A stretch of DNA of 12,370 nucleotides from CAYLRF01 sp964385995 (GCA_964385995.1 CAYLRF010000045.1:1-12370), one strand, 5' to 3'; numbered from the stretch's first letter, positions 1-7,662 are shown. A program made the numbers and translations. Notes: generated from the sequence alone by a model not told the origin.

Positions 1-1
1 T

Positions 2-382
2 AACGGTCAGCCAAATTACGGCGGACAGGGTTACGTCCCGAATCCTCCGTTATATAACACGCCGCAAAAGAACAACAAGAACGACAGTTACGCCATCTTA
101 AGTCTCGTCTTCGGTATTCTCTCGATAGTCGGCGCCTGCTGCTCGGGCTTCGGAGGTCTGGTTTTCGGAGTGATGGGCATCGTGATGTCGGTGATTTCAA
201 GGAAACGTTCAAAGTCGGGCATGGCAGTGGCGGGTCTTATATGCTCCGTCGTAGGATTGGTGGTGGGCATAGTAATGACGGTCATATCCGTAGTAATGCT
301 GATGAAATTCGGCTCACTGGAGAGGGGCTTTGACTATTACGAAGATCAGTTTGAGTTGTTTCCGTACCACGACCGCCTGTGA
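2..382 (+). CDS. DUF4190-like small membrane protein, 3' part only
   Basis: The reading frame is open from the first bases of the window and ends at the TGA at 380-382, so about 126 C-terminal residues are visible and the start lies upstream. The visible part begins with a Gly/Pro/Asn/Gln/Tyr-rich segment (about residues 1-30), then a hydrophobic Gly-rich helix, a short basic loop containing SRKRSKSG, and a second hydrophobic Gly/Val-rich helix, followed by a short acidic, Tyr-rich tail. This layout, a low-complexity N-terminus plus two Gly-rich helices with a basic turn, is typical of DUF4190 proteins in Clostridia, whose function is unknown. The next gene, DUF2752, is a frequent neighbour of such proteins. 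The family assignment rests on pattern recognition only. An internal ATG at 170 is not the start, because the first helix would be cut off. Confidence 0.7.
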   Translation, partial: NGQPNYGGQGYVPNPPLYNTPQKNNKNDSYAILSLVFGILSIVGACCSGFGGLVFGVMGIVMSVISRKRSKSGMAVAGLICSVVGLVVGIVMTVISVVMLMKFGSLERGFDYYEDQFELFPYHDRL

Positions 383-451
383 TTTTCATGAAAAACTGCC
401 GGACCTCCCACGCGGCGCCGCGGCAACCTAAAATCGCAAAAGCCAACGCCC

Positions 452-492
452 GGTATGCGACGACAAACCAAACACATGTCGTGCGGCATACC
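452..492. other. Imperfect stem-loop in the 205-bp intergenic region
   Basis: GGTATGC (452-458) pairs with GCATACC (486-492), and after a small internal loop ACGACA (460-465) pairs with TGTCGT (477-482), leaving an 11-base A/C-rich loop. It sits between the DUF4190-like gene and the DUF2752 gene. No T-tract follows on either strand, so it does not look like an intrinsic terminator. The rest of 383-587 shows no supported gene and no clear promoter. Confidence 0.3.
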
Positions 493-587
493 TCGAAAAA
501 CGGAAGGATCGAAGTTCCGGGGCGCTCAGGCGTCGTGTATGAGCGGCGGAGTCAGTGGGGACAAGGATCATATAAGGAACGGACTGA

Positions 588-1052
588 ATGAAAAAAGAAG
601 GCGCGTCCGTAAGGCAACCCGCGATGACAGACGGAGAAGCCGCGGGCGGACGGACGCTTGAGGACAATCTCTACATAGCCGGAATCCTCGTTCTTCTTAT
701 CGGCGTTCCGGCGCTTCTTATTTACCTGTATTTTATCAGGCCGAGATTTTCGCCGATATGTGTCTTTCGCGCCGTGACGGGACTTTACTGTCCGGGATGC
801 GGTGGCACGAGGTCGGTACTCGCGCTTATCCGCGGGAGGGTGCTTGACTCTCTCATATTTTACCCCGCGATCCCGTACGCTATCGTGATATTCGCCGCCT
901 TTATGGTGACGCAGACGGTTCAGAGACTTACCCGAGGGCGGGTGAGAGGTATGCGCTTCCACGACGCCTATTTGTATGTGGCGGTGGGGCTGATAGCGCT
1001 GAATTGGATCGTGAAAAACGCGCTGATTCTTATTTTTGACATAACCGTATGA
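588..1052 (+). CDS. DUF2752 domain membrane protein
   Basis: A 154-residue protein. A polar N-terminus of about 27 residues is followed by a first membrane helix (about 28-50). Residues 68-75 read CPGCGGTR, the hallmark of DUF2752, and helices follow at about 90-110 and 126-152. The two Cys residues of CPGC could bind metal or form a disulfide, but the biochemical role of the family is unknown. The start at 588 is supported by AAGGA at 574-578, nine bases upstream; an internal Met13 is possible but has no better site. DUF2752 proteins often sit beside DUF4190 or TM2-type small membrane proteins, as here. The PAP2 phosphatase gene follows after 31 bases, so the two are probably cotranscribed. 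Confidence 0.85.
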   Translation: MKKEGASVRQPAMTDGEAAGGRTLEDNLYIAGILVLLIGVPALLIYLYFIRPRFSPICVFRAVTGLYCPGCGGTRSVLALIRGRVLDSLIFYPAIPYAIVIFAAFMVTQTVQRLTRGRVRGMRFHDAYLYVAVGLIALNWIVKNALILIFDITV

Positions 1053-1083
1053 GACTTTAAGGCCCACTGTCACGGATCCGGAT

Positions 1084-1659
1084 ATGAATGTCTTTGAAGC
1101 TTCGATTGTTTTTTGGATACAGGAACACTTAAGGGGCGCCTTGGACGGAGCCGCCATTTTCGTCACGAGACTCGGGGACAGCGGATTTATCTTCATCCTT
1201 CTAGGACTTGTGCTGCTTATTTTTAGGAAAACGAGAAAGGCGGGGTGCGCGGCGCTTTTCGCTCTGCTTTTGGATTTTCTCATAGTAAACGTCACTTTAA
1301 AGGACATTGTCGCGAGGCCGAGGCCGTTTATCGTAAATGACGCCGTTATCCCGCTCGTCACGAATGTGTCCGCGTACAGGTCGTTTCCGTCGGGACATTC
1401 CGCGTCGGCGTTCGCGGCGTCGTTTGCCGTCTGGCGTACTTCGAAAAAGGGGGACACGGCCGTAAAAGCTGTCGGCGCGTCGTCGCTGGTTCTTGCCGTT
1501 ATCGTAGCTCTGTCGCGCCTTTACGCGGGGGTTCATTATCCGACGGATGTGCTGGCGGGCTGCGCGATAGGCTTTATGTGCGCCGTATGGGCCTGTCACG
1601 CGGTAAGCCTTGCGGCTGAGAAATACCGGCGAAAGAAAGAGCGGGAGGCGTCGTCGTGA
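1084..1659 (+). CDS. PAP2-family membrane phosphatase
   Basis: A 191-residue PAP2 (type 2 phosphatidic acid phosphatase) protein with all three catalytic signatures: K-x6-RP at residues 73-81 (KDIVARPRP), PSGH at 102-105 with His105 as the likely acid/base, and SR-x5-H-x3-D at 144-155, where His151 is the likely nucleophile. Hydrophobic segments at about 33-48, 55-72, 106-117, 131-146 and 153-175 fit a multi-pass membrane protein with the active site on the outer face. Known family members dephosphorylate lipid phosphates such as undecaprenyl pyrophosphate or phosphatidic acid; the substrate cannot be told from sequence. The ribosome binding site is weak. The N-terminus fits the usual short bacterial PAP2 start (an IQEHLR-type helix), which supports the chosen ATG. 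Confidence 0.9.
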   Translation: MNVFEASIVFWIQEHLRGALDGAAIFVTRLGDSGFIFILLGLVLLIFRKTRKAGCAALFALLLDFLIVNVTLKDIVARPRPFIVNDAVIPLVTNVSAYRSFPSGHSASAFAASFAVWRTSKKGDTAVKAVGASSLVLAVIVALSRLYAGVHYPTDVLAGCAIGFMCAVWACHAVSLAAEKYRRKKEREASS

Positions 1660-1705
1660 TAAGTCGCCGTGCGGATAGGGCAAGTGACGATAAGGATGAA
1701 CGCGT

Positions 1706-2425
1706 ATGACTCAGGGCTCGGATAAAGATAAAAGCGAGGCCGACTGTCGCGTCCGCGCGGGGCGAAAGTCTCACGAGGAGGTAAATGCCGCGGCTAAGGA
1801 GGCTTTCGCCCTGACAGTCATAGCGAGGTTTAAGGATGAGTATCCTGACGCGGGTTGCACGCTTACCTATGACGAGCCGTGGAAGCTTCTCGTAAGCGTA
1901 AGACTTGCGGCGCAGTGCACGGATGAGCGCGTAAACATCGTCACGGCGGATTTATTTTCAAAGTATCCGAGCGTGGCCGCGCTCGCGGACGCCCCGGAAG
2001 ATGAGATAGAGCGTGCGGTGCGTCCGTGCGGACTCGGAAAGAGCAAGGCCCGTGACATAAAAGCCTGTATGCGTGTGCTTCATGAGAAATATGACGATAC
2101 GGTGCCGGATGATTTTGACACGCTTCTTTCCCTCCCGGGCGTCGGCCGAAAGAGCGCGAATCTCATCATGGGCGATGTGTTTCATAAGCCCGCCATCGTG
2201 ACCGATACGCATTGTATCAGACTCGCGAATCGGATGGGCCTCGCGGATGGCGAGCGTGATCCGAAGAAGGTGGAGGCGGCTTTGCGCGAGGTTATTCCTC
2301 CCGAGGAGGGAAGCGATTTTTGCCACAGGCTTGTATGCCACGGGAGAGCGGTGTGTACGGCAAGGACGCGCCCCGCGTGTGTTAAGTGCTGTCTGGATGA
2401 TATCTGCCCGAAAATCGGGGTGTGA
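1706..2425 (+). CDS. nth: Endonuclease III (DNA glycosylase/AP lyase)
   Basis: A 239-residue base-excision-repair enzyme that removes oxidised pyrimidines and nicks abasic sites. The helix-hairpin-helix LPGVGRK at 143-149 ends in the catalytic Lys149, and Asp167 in VTDTH is the catalytic acid. Residues 69-74 (AQCTDE) correspond to the conserved AQTTD region. A 4Fe-4S cluster is indicated by Cys217, Cys225, Cys228 and Cys234, with spacing 7-2-5; the E. coli enzyme has 6-2-5. The protein is about 30 residues longer at the N-terminus than E. coli Nth (211 residues). The added part is polar and basic, and the ATG at 1706 has TAAGGA at 1691-1696 in front. A shorter start cannot be excluded. Its role looks like housekeeping, unrelated to the envelope genes around it. 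Confidence 0.95.
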   Translation: MTQGSDKDKSEADCRVRAGRKSHEEVNAAAKEAFALTVIARFKDEYPDAGCTLTYDEPWKLLVSVRLAAQCTDERVNIVTADLFSKYPSVAALADAPEDEIERAVRPCGLGKSKARDIKACMRVLHEKYDDTVPDDFDTLLSLPGVGRKSANLIMGDVFHKPAIVTDTHCIRLANRMGLADGERDPKKVEAALREVIPPEEGSDFCHRLVCHGRAVCTARTRPACVKCCLDDICPKIGV

Positions 2426-2446
2426 TTTTAAGGAGATTTTTTCAAA

Positions 2447-3466
2447 ATGCGAAGAAAGGAGATAACCGAGCCGGTCGACCGCGTCGAACAGCTGAGGCGG
2501 CGAAGAAAAGCCATACGCAAGAAAGCCGTCATCAGGAGAAATATTATCATTGTCCTATGCGTCATGGCGGCGCTGGCGGGTGTTATCTTTTTCTCGGTGA
2601 GATTCGCGAAAGGGGAAAGGTCGCTTGCCGAAACGTCCGGAAAGAACACGGCGAAGAGCGGTGATTTAAGCACGGGCGCCGACGCGGGCGAAAACGCGGG
2701 AAATGGTCACAACTCCGGCCGAAAGGTCGAATTGAACGTGATAAAGGACGACGAGCCGCCGGTCATAGAGGGCGTGAGGGAAATCACTGCGGCCGTGGGT
2801 TCGTCAGTCTCGTATAAGAGGGGAATAACCGTAAGAGATAACGTGGACCCGAAACCGAAGCTCACCGTGGATGACGGCGAGGCGGACTTAAGGCGCACCG
2901 GATCGTATGTCATAATCTACAAGGCGAAGGATATGTCGGGCAACGAATCCTTCGCGAAAACCATGCTCCATGTCGTGACGGCCGAGTCTCTCGCGGATCC
3001 CGAAAAGAACGCGGCGAAGGAAGCCGAGCTTAACGCCGCCGCCGATAACATCCTTCAGACTCTCGGTACGGCGCGGATGTCGCAGATGGACGCCGCGAGG
3101 ACGATATTTAACTGGATAAACAAAAAGATCATGTGGGTGGAAGAGATACCTATGGACAGCTGGGTGGACGCGGCCTACTCAGGTATCGTAAAACGGCGGG
3201 GCGACTGCTACGTGTTTGCGAGCGTGGCCAAATGTCTGCTTACCAAAGCCGGGATCCCCAACATGGATATCCATGGCACAAGAGAAAGAAACACGCATTA
3301 TTGGAATCTGATAAATATCGGCGAGGGGTGGAGACATTTCGACGCTACCAGGTGGGCGGATAAGGCGGAGCTTTTTTATTACACCGACGAGCAGATAAAG
3401 CCGTTTTCCGACGCGCACGACGGGTCGCATGAGTACGACCGCTCGCTGTATCCCTCATGTTCGTGA
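2447..3466 (+). CDS. Membrane-anchored transglutaminase-like protein with Ig-like domain
   Basis: A 339-residue protein. It has a very basic cytoplasmic N-terminus (residues 1-32), one membrane helix (about 33-53), a Gly/Asn/Ser-rich linker (60-95), and an extracellular Ig-like/DUF5011-type domain (about 104-177, from PPVIEGV to the KAKDMSGNES turn). A transglutaminase-like domain (about 195-310) follows, with Cys254 in RGDCYVFAS, His284 in THYWN and Asp299 in HFDATRW. These three match the Cys/His/Asp triad of the papain-like transglutaminase superfamily. AAGGAG at 2430-2435 fixes the start. Extracellular proteins of this design are common in Clostridia and are thought to act on the cell surface as proteases, cross-linkers or peptidoglycan-modifying enzymes; which applies here is not known. 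The stop is 4 bases before the adenylation gene start, suggesting one transcript and coupled translation. Confidence 0.85.
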   Translation: MRRKEITEPVDRVEQLRRRRKAIRKKAVIRRNIIIVLCVMAALAGVIFFSVRFAKGERSLAETSGKNTAKSGDLSTGADAGENAGNGHNSGRKVELNVIKDDEPPVIEGVREITAAVGSSVSYKRGITVRDNVDPKPKLTVDDGEADLRRTGSYVIIYKAKDMSGNESFAKTMLHVVTAESLADPEKNAAKEAELNAAADNILQTLGTARMSQMDAARTIFNWINKKIMWVEEIPMDSWVDAAYSGIVKRRGDCYVFASVAKCLLTKAGIPNMDIHGTRERNTHYWNLINIGEGWRHFDATRWADKAELFYYTDEQIKPFSDAHDGSHEYDRSLYPSCS

Positions 3467-3470
3467 TACC

Positions 3471-4976
3471 ATGATAACCAACGTACTTTCATATCTGGAC
3501 AACGCCGTGAGCGCACGGCCGGAAAAAACCGCCTACTCGGACGGGGAGGATGACTTTACCTTCGAGCGGGTATATAAGCAGAGCCGGGCGATAGGGAGCT
3601 TTCTTTGCGGCGAGGGGATTTATCGTGAGCCCGTCGCCGTTTTCACGAAGAGGCACCCGAGGGCCGTCGTCGCTTTTCTGGGAGTGATAGCGGGCGGCTG
3701 TTTTTATGTGCCGCTCGATGAGAAGATGCCGGATGCCAGGATGGAGATGATACTTGATAACTGCAGACCGCGTCTTATGATATGTGACGGTTACACGGAG
3801 CAAAGAGCGAAAGAGCTGGCGCTTAGCCTAAATTTCGATTGCGACGTGCGTCTGTATGACGATCTTACGGCGACGTGCGAAGACGCGCGTAAGCTCGCGG
3901 ACGTACGCGCGGCGGCGCTTGATGTCGATCCCGTATACGTCGTATATACCTCCGGGTCTACGGGCACGCCCAAAGGTGTGGCGGCCAGCCACCGATCGGT
4001 TATAGATTACACTGAGCAGCTCTCGGACGCGCTTTCATTTGGCGAAGATACCGTATTCGGAAATCAGGCTCCGCTTTACATGGACGCCTGCTTAAAGGAC
4101 ATTTTTCCCACATTGAAATTCGCCGCGACCGCGTATATCATACCGTCGAAGCTTTTTATGTTTCCCGTGAAGTTAGTGGAATACCTAAACGAGCACAGGA
4201 TAAACACCCTTTGCTGGGTGGTGTCGGCGCTTACCATGATATCCGCCTTCGGGACATTTGATACCATAAAGCCCCTTTACTTAAGGACGGTGGCATTCGG
4301 AGGGGAGGTATTTCCGCTAAAGCAGTTTCGCGTATGGCGTAAGGCGCTCCCAGAAGTATCGTTTACGAATCTTTACGGCCCCACGGAGGGAACGGGCATG
4401 TGCTGCTTTTATCACGTGACCCGTGACATAAATGACGGAGAGTCCATCCCGATAGGGCGGCCTTTCGCGAATACCGAGGTTTTGCTGCTGGATGAAAATG
4501 ACCGTTTATCCGACGAGGGAGAGCTTTGCATAAGAGGAGCCTCCGTCACGCTGGGTTATTATAACGATCCCGTAAGGACGGCGGCCGCGTATGTGCAAAA
4601 TCCTTTAAATACCGCTTACCCTGAGATCATTTACCGCACAGGCGACATCGTAAGGCGCGACAAAAGCGGCGATCTCATCTTCGTATCGCGAAAGGATTAT
4701 CAGATAAAGCACATGGGCCACCGTGTGGAACTTGGCGAAATAGAGGCCGACGCGATGATGACTGACGGCGTCGGGATAGCATCCTGCGTTTACGATGAGA
4801 GTAGGGATAAGATAGTCATGTTTTACACGGGAGACATAGGCTCGGGAGAGCTTTTATGTAAGCTTAAGGAAAAACTTCCGCAGTACATGGTGCCGTCTCG
4901 CGTTACGCCGATTGATAAATTTCCTCTCACTCAGAGCGGGAAAATCGACCGTATCGCGCTTAAAAACCTTCTTTAG
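3471..4976 (+). CDS. Amino-acid adenylation enzyme, DltA-like carrier-protein ligase
   Basis: A 501-residue stand-alone adenylation enzyme of the ANL superfamily, predicted to activate an amino acid with ATP and load it on the carrier protein encoded next. Visible motifs are the P-loop YTSGSTGTPKG (159-169), LYMDACLKD with Asp205 at the amino-group-binding position, YGPTE (302-306), YRTGD ending at Asp392, RKDYQIK hinge, and SGKID with catalytic Lys491. Length fits DltA (about 500). Where DltA has FCGE in its pocket this protein has FGGE, with Gly277 replacing the Cys, so D-alanine specificity is not assured. The ATG at 3471 gives the N-terminus expected for the family. An in-frame ATG at 3429 would overlap the upstream gene by 38 bases. 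Neither start has a strong Shine-Dalgarno, consistent with coupling to the upstream gene. Confidence 0.9.
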   Translation: MITNVLSYLDNAVSARPEKTAYSDGEDDFTFERVYKQSRAIGSFLCGEGIYREPVAVFTKRHPRAVVAFLGVIAGGCFYVPLDEKMPDARMEMILDNCRPRLMICDGYTEQRAKELALSLNFDCDVRLYDDLTATCEDARKLADVRAAALDVDPVYVVYTSGSTGTPKGVAASHRSVIDYTEQLSDALSFGEDTVFGNQAPLYMDACLKDIFPTLKFAATAYIIPSKLFMFPVKLVEYLNEHRINTLCWVVSALTMISAFGTFDTIKPLYLRTVAFGGEVFPLKQFRVWRKALPEVSFTNLYGPTEGTGMCCFYHVTRDINDGESIPIGRPFANTEVLLLDENDRLSDEGELCIRGASVTLGYYNDPVRTAAAYVQNPLNTAYPEIIYRTGDIVRRDKSGDLIFVSRKDYQIKHMGHRVELGEIEADAMMTDGVGIASCVYDESRDKIVMFYTGDIGSGELLCKLKEKLPQYMVPSRVTPIDKFPLTQSGKIDRIALKNLL

Positions 4977-5007
4977 GCGGCCTGTTATTTTAAAAGAAAC
5001 GGACGGC

Positions 5008-5036
5008 GTGACAGACAAGCCGGAAGTTAAGTTAAT
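5008..5036 (+). promoter_or_regulatory. Possible internal sigma-A promoter before the carrier protein gene
   Basis: GTGACA (5008-5013, five of six matches to TTGACA) and GTTAAT (5031-5036, four of six to TATAAT) are 17 bases apart in the only sizeable gap (135 bases) of the adenylation-to-MBOAT run. The start would fall near 5043. This is a weak match that chance could produce. Confidence 0.3.
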
Positions 5037-5079
5037 GAGAGTAAAAAGTTTGGAAGTAAAATTTTAAGGCCAGCCTGAT

Positions 5080-5097
5080 GACGCGGAAAAACGCGTC
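5080..5097 (+). other. Perfect hairpin just upstream of the carrier protein gene
   Basis: GACGCG (5080-5085) and CGCGTC (5092-5097) form a six-base GC-rich stem around the loop GAAAAA. It lies directly in front of the ribosome binding site (AGAGGA, 5102-5107) of the carrier protein gene. No T-tract follows, so it is not a terminator. It could protect the 5' end of a processed or internally started mRNA, or tune translation. Confidence 0.45.
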
Positions 5098-5111
5098 GGA
5101 AAGAGGAAATT

Positions 5112-5384
5112 ATGGGAGCGACAGATGACGGTATAAGTATGGACGAGATAAGAGAGGGCATACTGGATATGTTAAGCGATCTTCACGGGGATGTGGATTT
5201 TAATACACGTGAGGATCTGGCGGATGACGGCGTGCTGGACTCGTTTGACATAGTGACCCTGATAGCCGAGATAAATGACGAATTTGACGTGACGGTTACC
5301 GCCGATAAGATAGTGCCGGAAAATTTCAACTCGGCTGAGGCCATAGCCGGTATGGTGTATGAACTCGCGCAGGAAGACGCGTAG
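5112..5384 (+). CDS. DltC-like acyl/peptidyl carrier protein
   Basis: A 90-residue acidic, helical carrier protein. Residues 41-46 read VLDSFD; Ser44 is the expected attachment site for 4'-phosphopantetheine. The flanking pattern (DDGVLDSFDIVTLIAEINDEF) is typical of DltC and related stand-alone carrier proteins. It is predicted to receive an aminoacyl group as a thioester from the adenylation enzyme encoded upstream and to hand it to the MBOAT protein encoded downstream. The phosphopantetheinyl transferase for Ser44 may be the one encoded at 8801. AGAGGA at 5102-5107 supports the ATG at 5112; Met10 is a poorer alternative. The gene is preceded by a hairpin and possibly its own promoter, which would suit a protein needed in excess over its partner enzymes. 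Confidence 0.93.
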   Translation: MGATDDGISMDEIREGILDMLSDLHGDVDFNTREDLADDGVLDSFDIVTLIAEINDEFDVTVTADKIVPENFNSAEAIAGMVYELAQEDA

Positions 5385-5433
5385 ATCTTTTTCGACGCTA
5401 TGCACAGGTGTTTTATCGGAGGGGAAAATATCC

Positions 5434-6009
5434 ATGAAAGACGGTATGAAAAACGCTTTTAAAATCCTTTTGACTCTTATCGCTCTTTTGGCGCTCACCG
5501 CGGTCATGGCGGGCTGCGGGAAAGAGGCGGCCGCGGGTGACGGCAAATCCGGAGATGAAAAAAACGCAGAGGGGGGGGCCAAAAGCGAAACCGAAACAGA
5601 CGGCGGATACATATTCGAGACGGAAAATGAGACAAAGCTCTTCGCGGATATGGACATGAAAGACGTGCTTAAGAAGCTGGGGGAAGCCGACAGCTATTAC
5701 GAAGCGCCGGGCTGCGCCGTGGACGGTATGGCCAAATTTTATAACTACAAGTCGTTTGAGATAGAGACATATCCCGACGGGGATACCGACCGTATCACGC
5801 GCATAGTATTAAAGACCGACAACGCCGCCACGCGCGAGGGCATAGATCTTTCCATGACGAAAGATGATGTCACAGACGCCTACGGCACCGATTATACCGA
5901 GGCGGGGACGAGCTATATATACGATAAAGGGAAGGGCACGAGACTGATTTTTATTTTTGACGGGGATCTTATCGAGTCGATAGAGTATACCTCGAGAATC
6001 GTCAAATGA
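5434..6009 (+). CDS. Lipoprotein with two BamE/BLIP-like half-repeats, inside the Dlt-like locus
   Basis: A 191-residue predicted lipoprotein. The signal peptide has a short basic start, a Leu/Ala-rich core (11-24) and the lipobox MAGC with Cys28. A polar Gly/Ser/Glu/Lys linker (about 30-60) follows. The folded part has two similar modules: one begins DMKDVLKKLGEAD and carries an APGCAVDGMAKFYNYKSFEI stretch, the other begins SMTKDDVTDAYGTD. Both resemble the two-helix plus sheet unit of BamE or beta-lactamase-inhibitor-like folds, and clostridial lipoproteins with the CA-x-DG and Y-x-Y-x-x-F pattern are familiar, but the function is unknown. GGAGGGG at 5418-5424 selects the ATG at 5434; an in-frame ATG at 5359 would overlap the carrier gene and spoil the signal peptide. 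The linker DNA contains A7 (5558-5564) and G8 (5571-5578) tracts. Its place between carrier and MBOAT genes suggests an extracellular accessory role. Confidence 0.85.
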   Translation: MKDGMKNAFKILLTLIALLALTAVMAGCGKEAAAGDGKSGDEKNAEGGAKSETETDGGYIFETENETKLFADMDMKDVLKKLGEADSYYEAPGCAVDGMAKFYNYKSFEIETYPDGDTDRITRIVLKTDNAATREGIDLSMTKDDVTDAYGTDYTEAGTSYIYDKGKGTRLIFIFDGDLIESIEYTSRIVK

Positions 6010-6021
6010 CGGGAGAACCGG

Positions 6022-7614
6022 ATGCTGTTTACTTCCTATGAGTTTTTGGGATTCTTAATCATTCTCTTTATCGCGTATTATCTGGTTCCGAAGAAAGCGC
6101 AGTGGCCGCTCCTGCTGGGAGCAAGTTACCTCTTTTATTTTTTCGCGGGGCCCACGTACCTTATATATATCGCGGTGACGACGCTTACCGTATATATCGC
6201 GGCGAGGGGCGTGGGAAATAATCTTACGGCGCAGGATCGTTACCTGAAGGAGCAGGGTAAAAAGCTTGACCGCGCCGCGAAGAAAGCCTGGCGGCTCAGG
6301 CAAAAAAAGATCCGCTTTCGCATATCATTATTCTGCGTGCTTTTTAATCTCGGTATTCTCGCGGTATTAAAATACGGTAATTTCTTCATCACGAACGCGA
6401 ACGGCATTCTCTCGGCGTTCGGGAGCGAAAAAAAGCTCTCGTTTCTTACGCTCGCGCTGCCGATGGGTATCTCATTTTACACGTTTCAGGCGATAGGATA
6501 CCTGATCGATGTATACCGGGGGACTGTGCGGGCGGAGAAAAATCCGTTCAAGCTCGCTCTTTTTATCTCTTTCTTTCCGCAGCTTATCCAGGGACCCATA
6601 AGCCGTTTCGGCGATCTTTCACAAACCCTTTTCTCAGAGCATAAATTTGACTCGCGTACCGTCTTGTCCGGCTTGCAGCGCGTGCTCTGGGGGTATTTTA
6701 AAAAGACTGTCATCGCGGATCGACTGCTTATCGGAGTCAGTACCGTCATAGGCGACGCCGGTAAATACCGCGGCGCCTACGTAGTCGCGGGGATGATACT
6801 TTACACGGCCCAGCTCTACGCCGATTTTACGGGCGGCATTGATATCACCATCGGCATATCCGAGGCCATGGGGATAAAACTGAAGGAGAATTTCAATCTC
6901 CCGTTCTTTTCCCCGTCGCTTAAGGAATACTGGAGAAGATGGCATATTTCCATGGGGACGTGGTTTCGGGATTATGTCTTTTACCCGGTGTCCGTATCTA
7001 AACTCATGCAGAAATTCTCGGGGTTTTCGCGCAGACATTTCGGCATGGCGGTGGGGAAAAGGCTTCCCGTGTATCTCTCGTCGTTTACAGTATGGCTCGC
7101 GACAGGCATCTGGCACGGGGCGAATTGGAATTTCGTTATCTGGGGGCTTTTAAACTGGCTTATTCTGATGGTGTCGGAGGAGCTTACGCCCTTATACGGG
7201 AAATTTCACGCGAAATTTCGCTTCGCGGGCACGGGGATTTACAGGGCTTTTATGGCCGTAAGGACCGTGCTTCTCATATCGTTTCTTCACATATTCGACT
7301 GTTACGCTTCGCCGGGGACAGCCTTTTCACTCATAGGATCGGTGTTCACGGCGGGGAATTGGAAGATATTCGCGGACGGCTCTCTCATGAAGATAGGCTT
7401 GTCGGCGGCGGATTATGTCATAGTCGCGGCAGGCGTACTTATAATGCTCGCGGTGAGCCTTACGCAAAGAAAAGGGAGCGTAAGAGAGCGTCTGGCGAAG
7501 AAGCCTTACGCCGTGAGATTTGCCGCGCTGTTCGCGCTTTTCCTCGCGATAATTATTTTCGGGGCATACGGGATAAATTACGACGCGAGCCAGTTTATTT
7601 ATAACAGGTTTTAA
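6022..7614 (+). CDS. MBOAT O-acyltransferase, DltB/AlgI-like
   Basis: A 530-residue multi-pass membrane protein of the MBOAT family. The N-terminus (MLFTSYEFLGFLIILFI) is the standard start of bacterial AlgI/DltB-like proteins. Both conserved histidines are present: His308 in YWRRWHISMGTWFRDYVFYP and His365 in TGIWHGANWNF, the position regarded as catalytic in MBOAT enzymes. MGISFYTFQ and the QGPISRF region (about residues 150-195) are further family landmarks. In the Dlt system the DltB channel takes the D-alanyl group from the carrier on the cytoplasmic side and moves it outward. In AlgI-type systems the acyl group is acetyl. Neighbouring adenylation and carrier genes argue for an aminoacyl donor here. 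The ATG is 12 bases after the lipoprotein stop, with GGGAGAA in between as ribosome binding site. Confidence 0.93.
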   Translation: MLFTSYEFLGFLIILFIAYYLVPKKAQWPLLLGASYLFYFFAGPTYLIYIAVTTLTVYIAARGVGNNLTAQDRYLKEQGKKLDRAAKKAWRLRQKKIRFRISLFCVLFNLGILAVLKYGNFFITNANGILSAFGSEKKLSFLTLALPMGISFYTFQAIGYLIDVYRGTVRAEKNPFKLALFISFFPQLIQGPISRFGDLSQTLFSEHKFDSRTVLSGLQRVLWGYFKKTVIADRLLIGVSTVIGDAGKYRGAYVVAGMILYTAQLYADFTGGIDITIGISEAMGIKLKENFNLPFFSPSLKEYWRRWHISMGTWFRDYVFYPVSVSKLMQKFSGFSRRHFGMAVGKRLPVYLSSFTVWLATGIWHGANWNFVIWGLLNWLILMVSEELTPLYGKFHAKFRFAGTGIYRAFMAVRTVLLISFLHIFDCYASPGTAFSLIGSVFTAGNWKIFADGSLMKIGLSAADYVIVAAGVLIMLAVSLTQRKGSVRERLAKKPYAVRFAALFALFLAIIIFGAYGINYDASQFIYNRF

Positions 7615-7662
7615 GTAAGGCCCTTTACGAATTTTCCCTAAAAGAGGTAACGCCCGGGGCTG

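Noticed and set aside
411..422. Perfect 12-bp palindrome CGCGGCGCCGCG
   Set aside because: A GC-only palindrome without loop or T-tract, likely chance in this composition; no evidence for an operator.
552..1457. A 301-codon open frame on the minus strand
   Set aside because: It lies antisense to the DUF2752 and PAP2 genes, both of which have full family motifs. Its translation is basic, low in structure and matches nothing recognisable; it is a by-product of GC-rich codons.
3429..3470. Upstream ATG for the adenylation enzyme
   Set aside because: It would add 14 residues unlike the family's N-terminus and overlap the transglutaminase-like gene by 38 bases; the ATG at 3471 fits better.
5035..5067. 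Ten-residue micro-ORF (MRVKSLEVKF) before the carrier gene
   Set aside because: Too short, no strong ribosome binding site, no codon runs suggesting attenuation.
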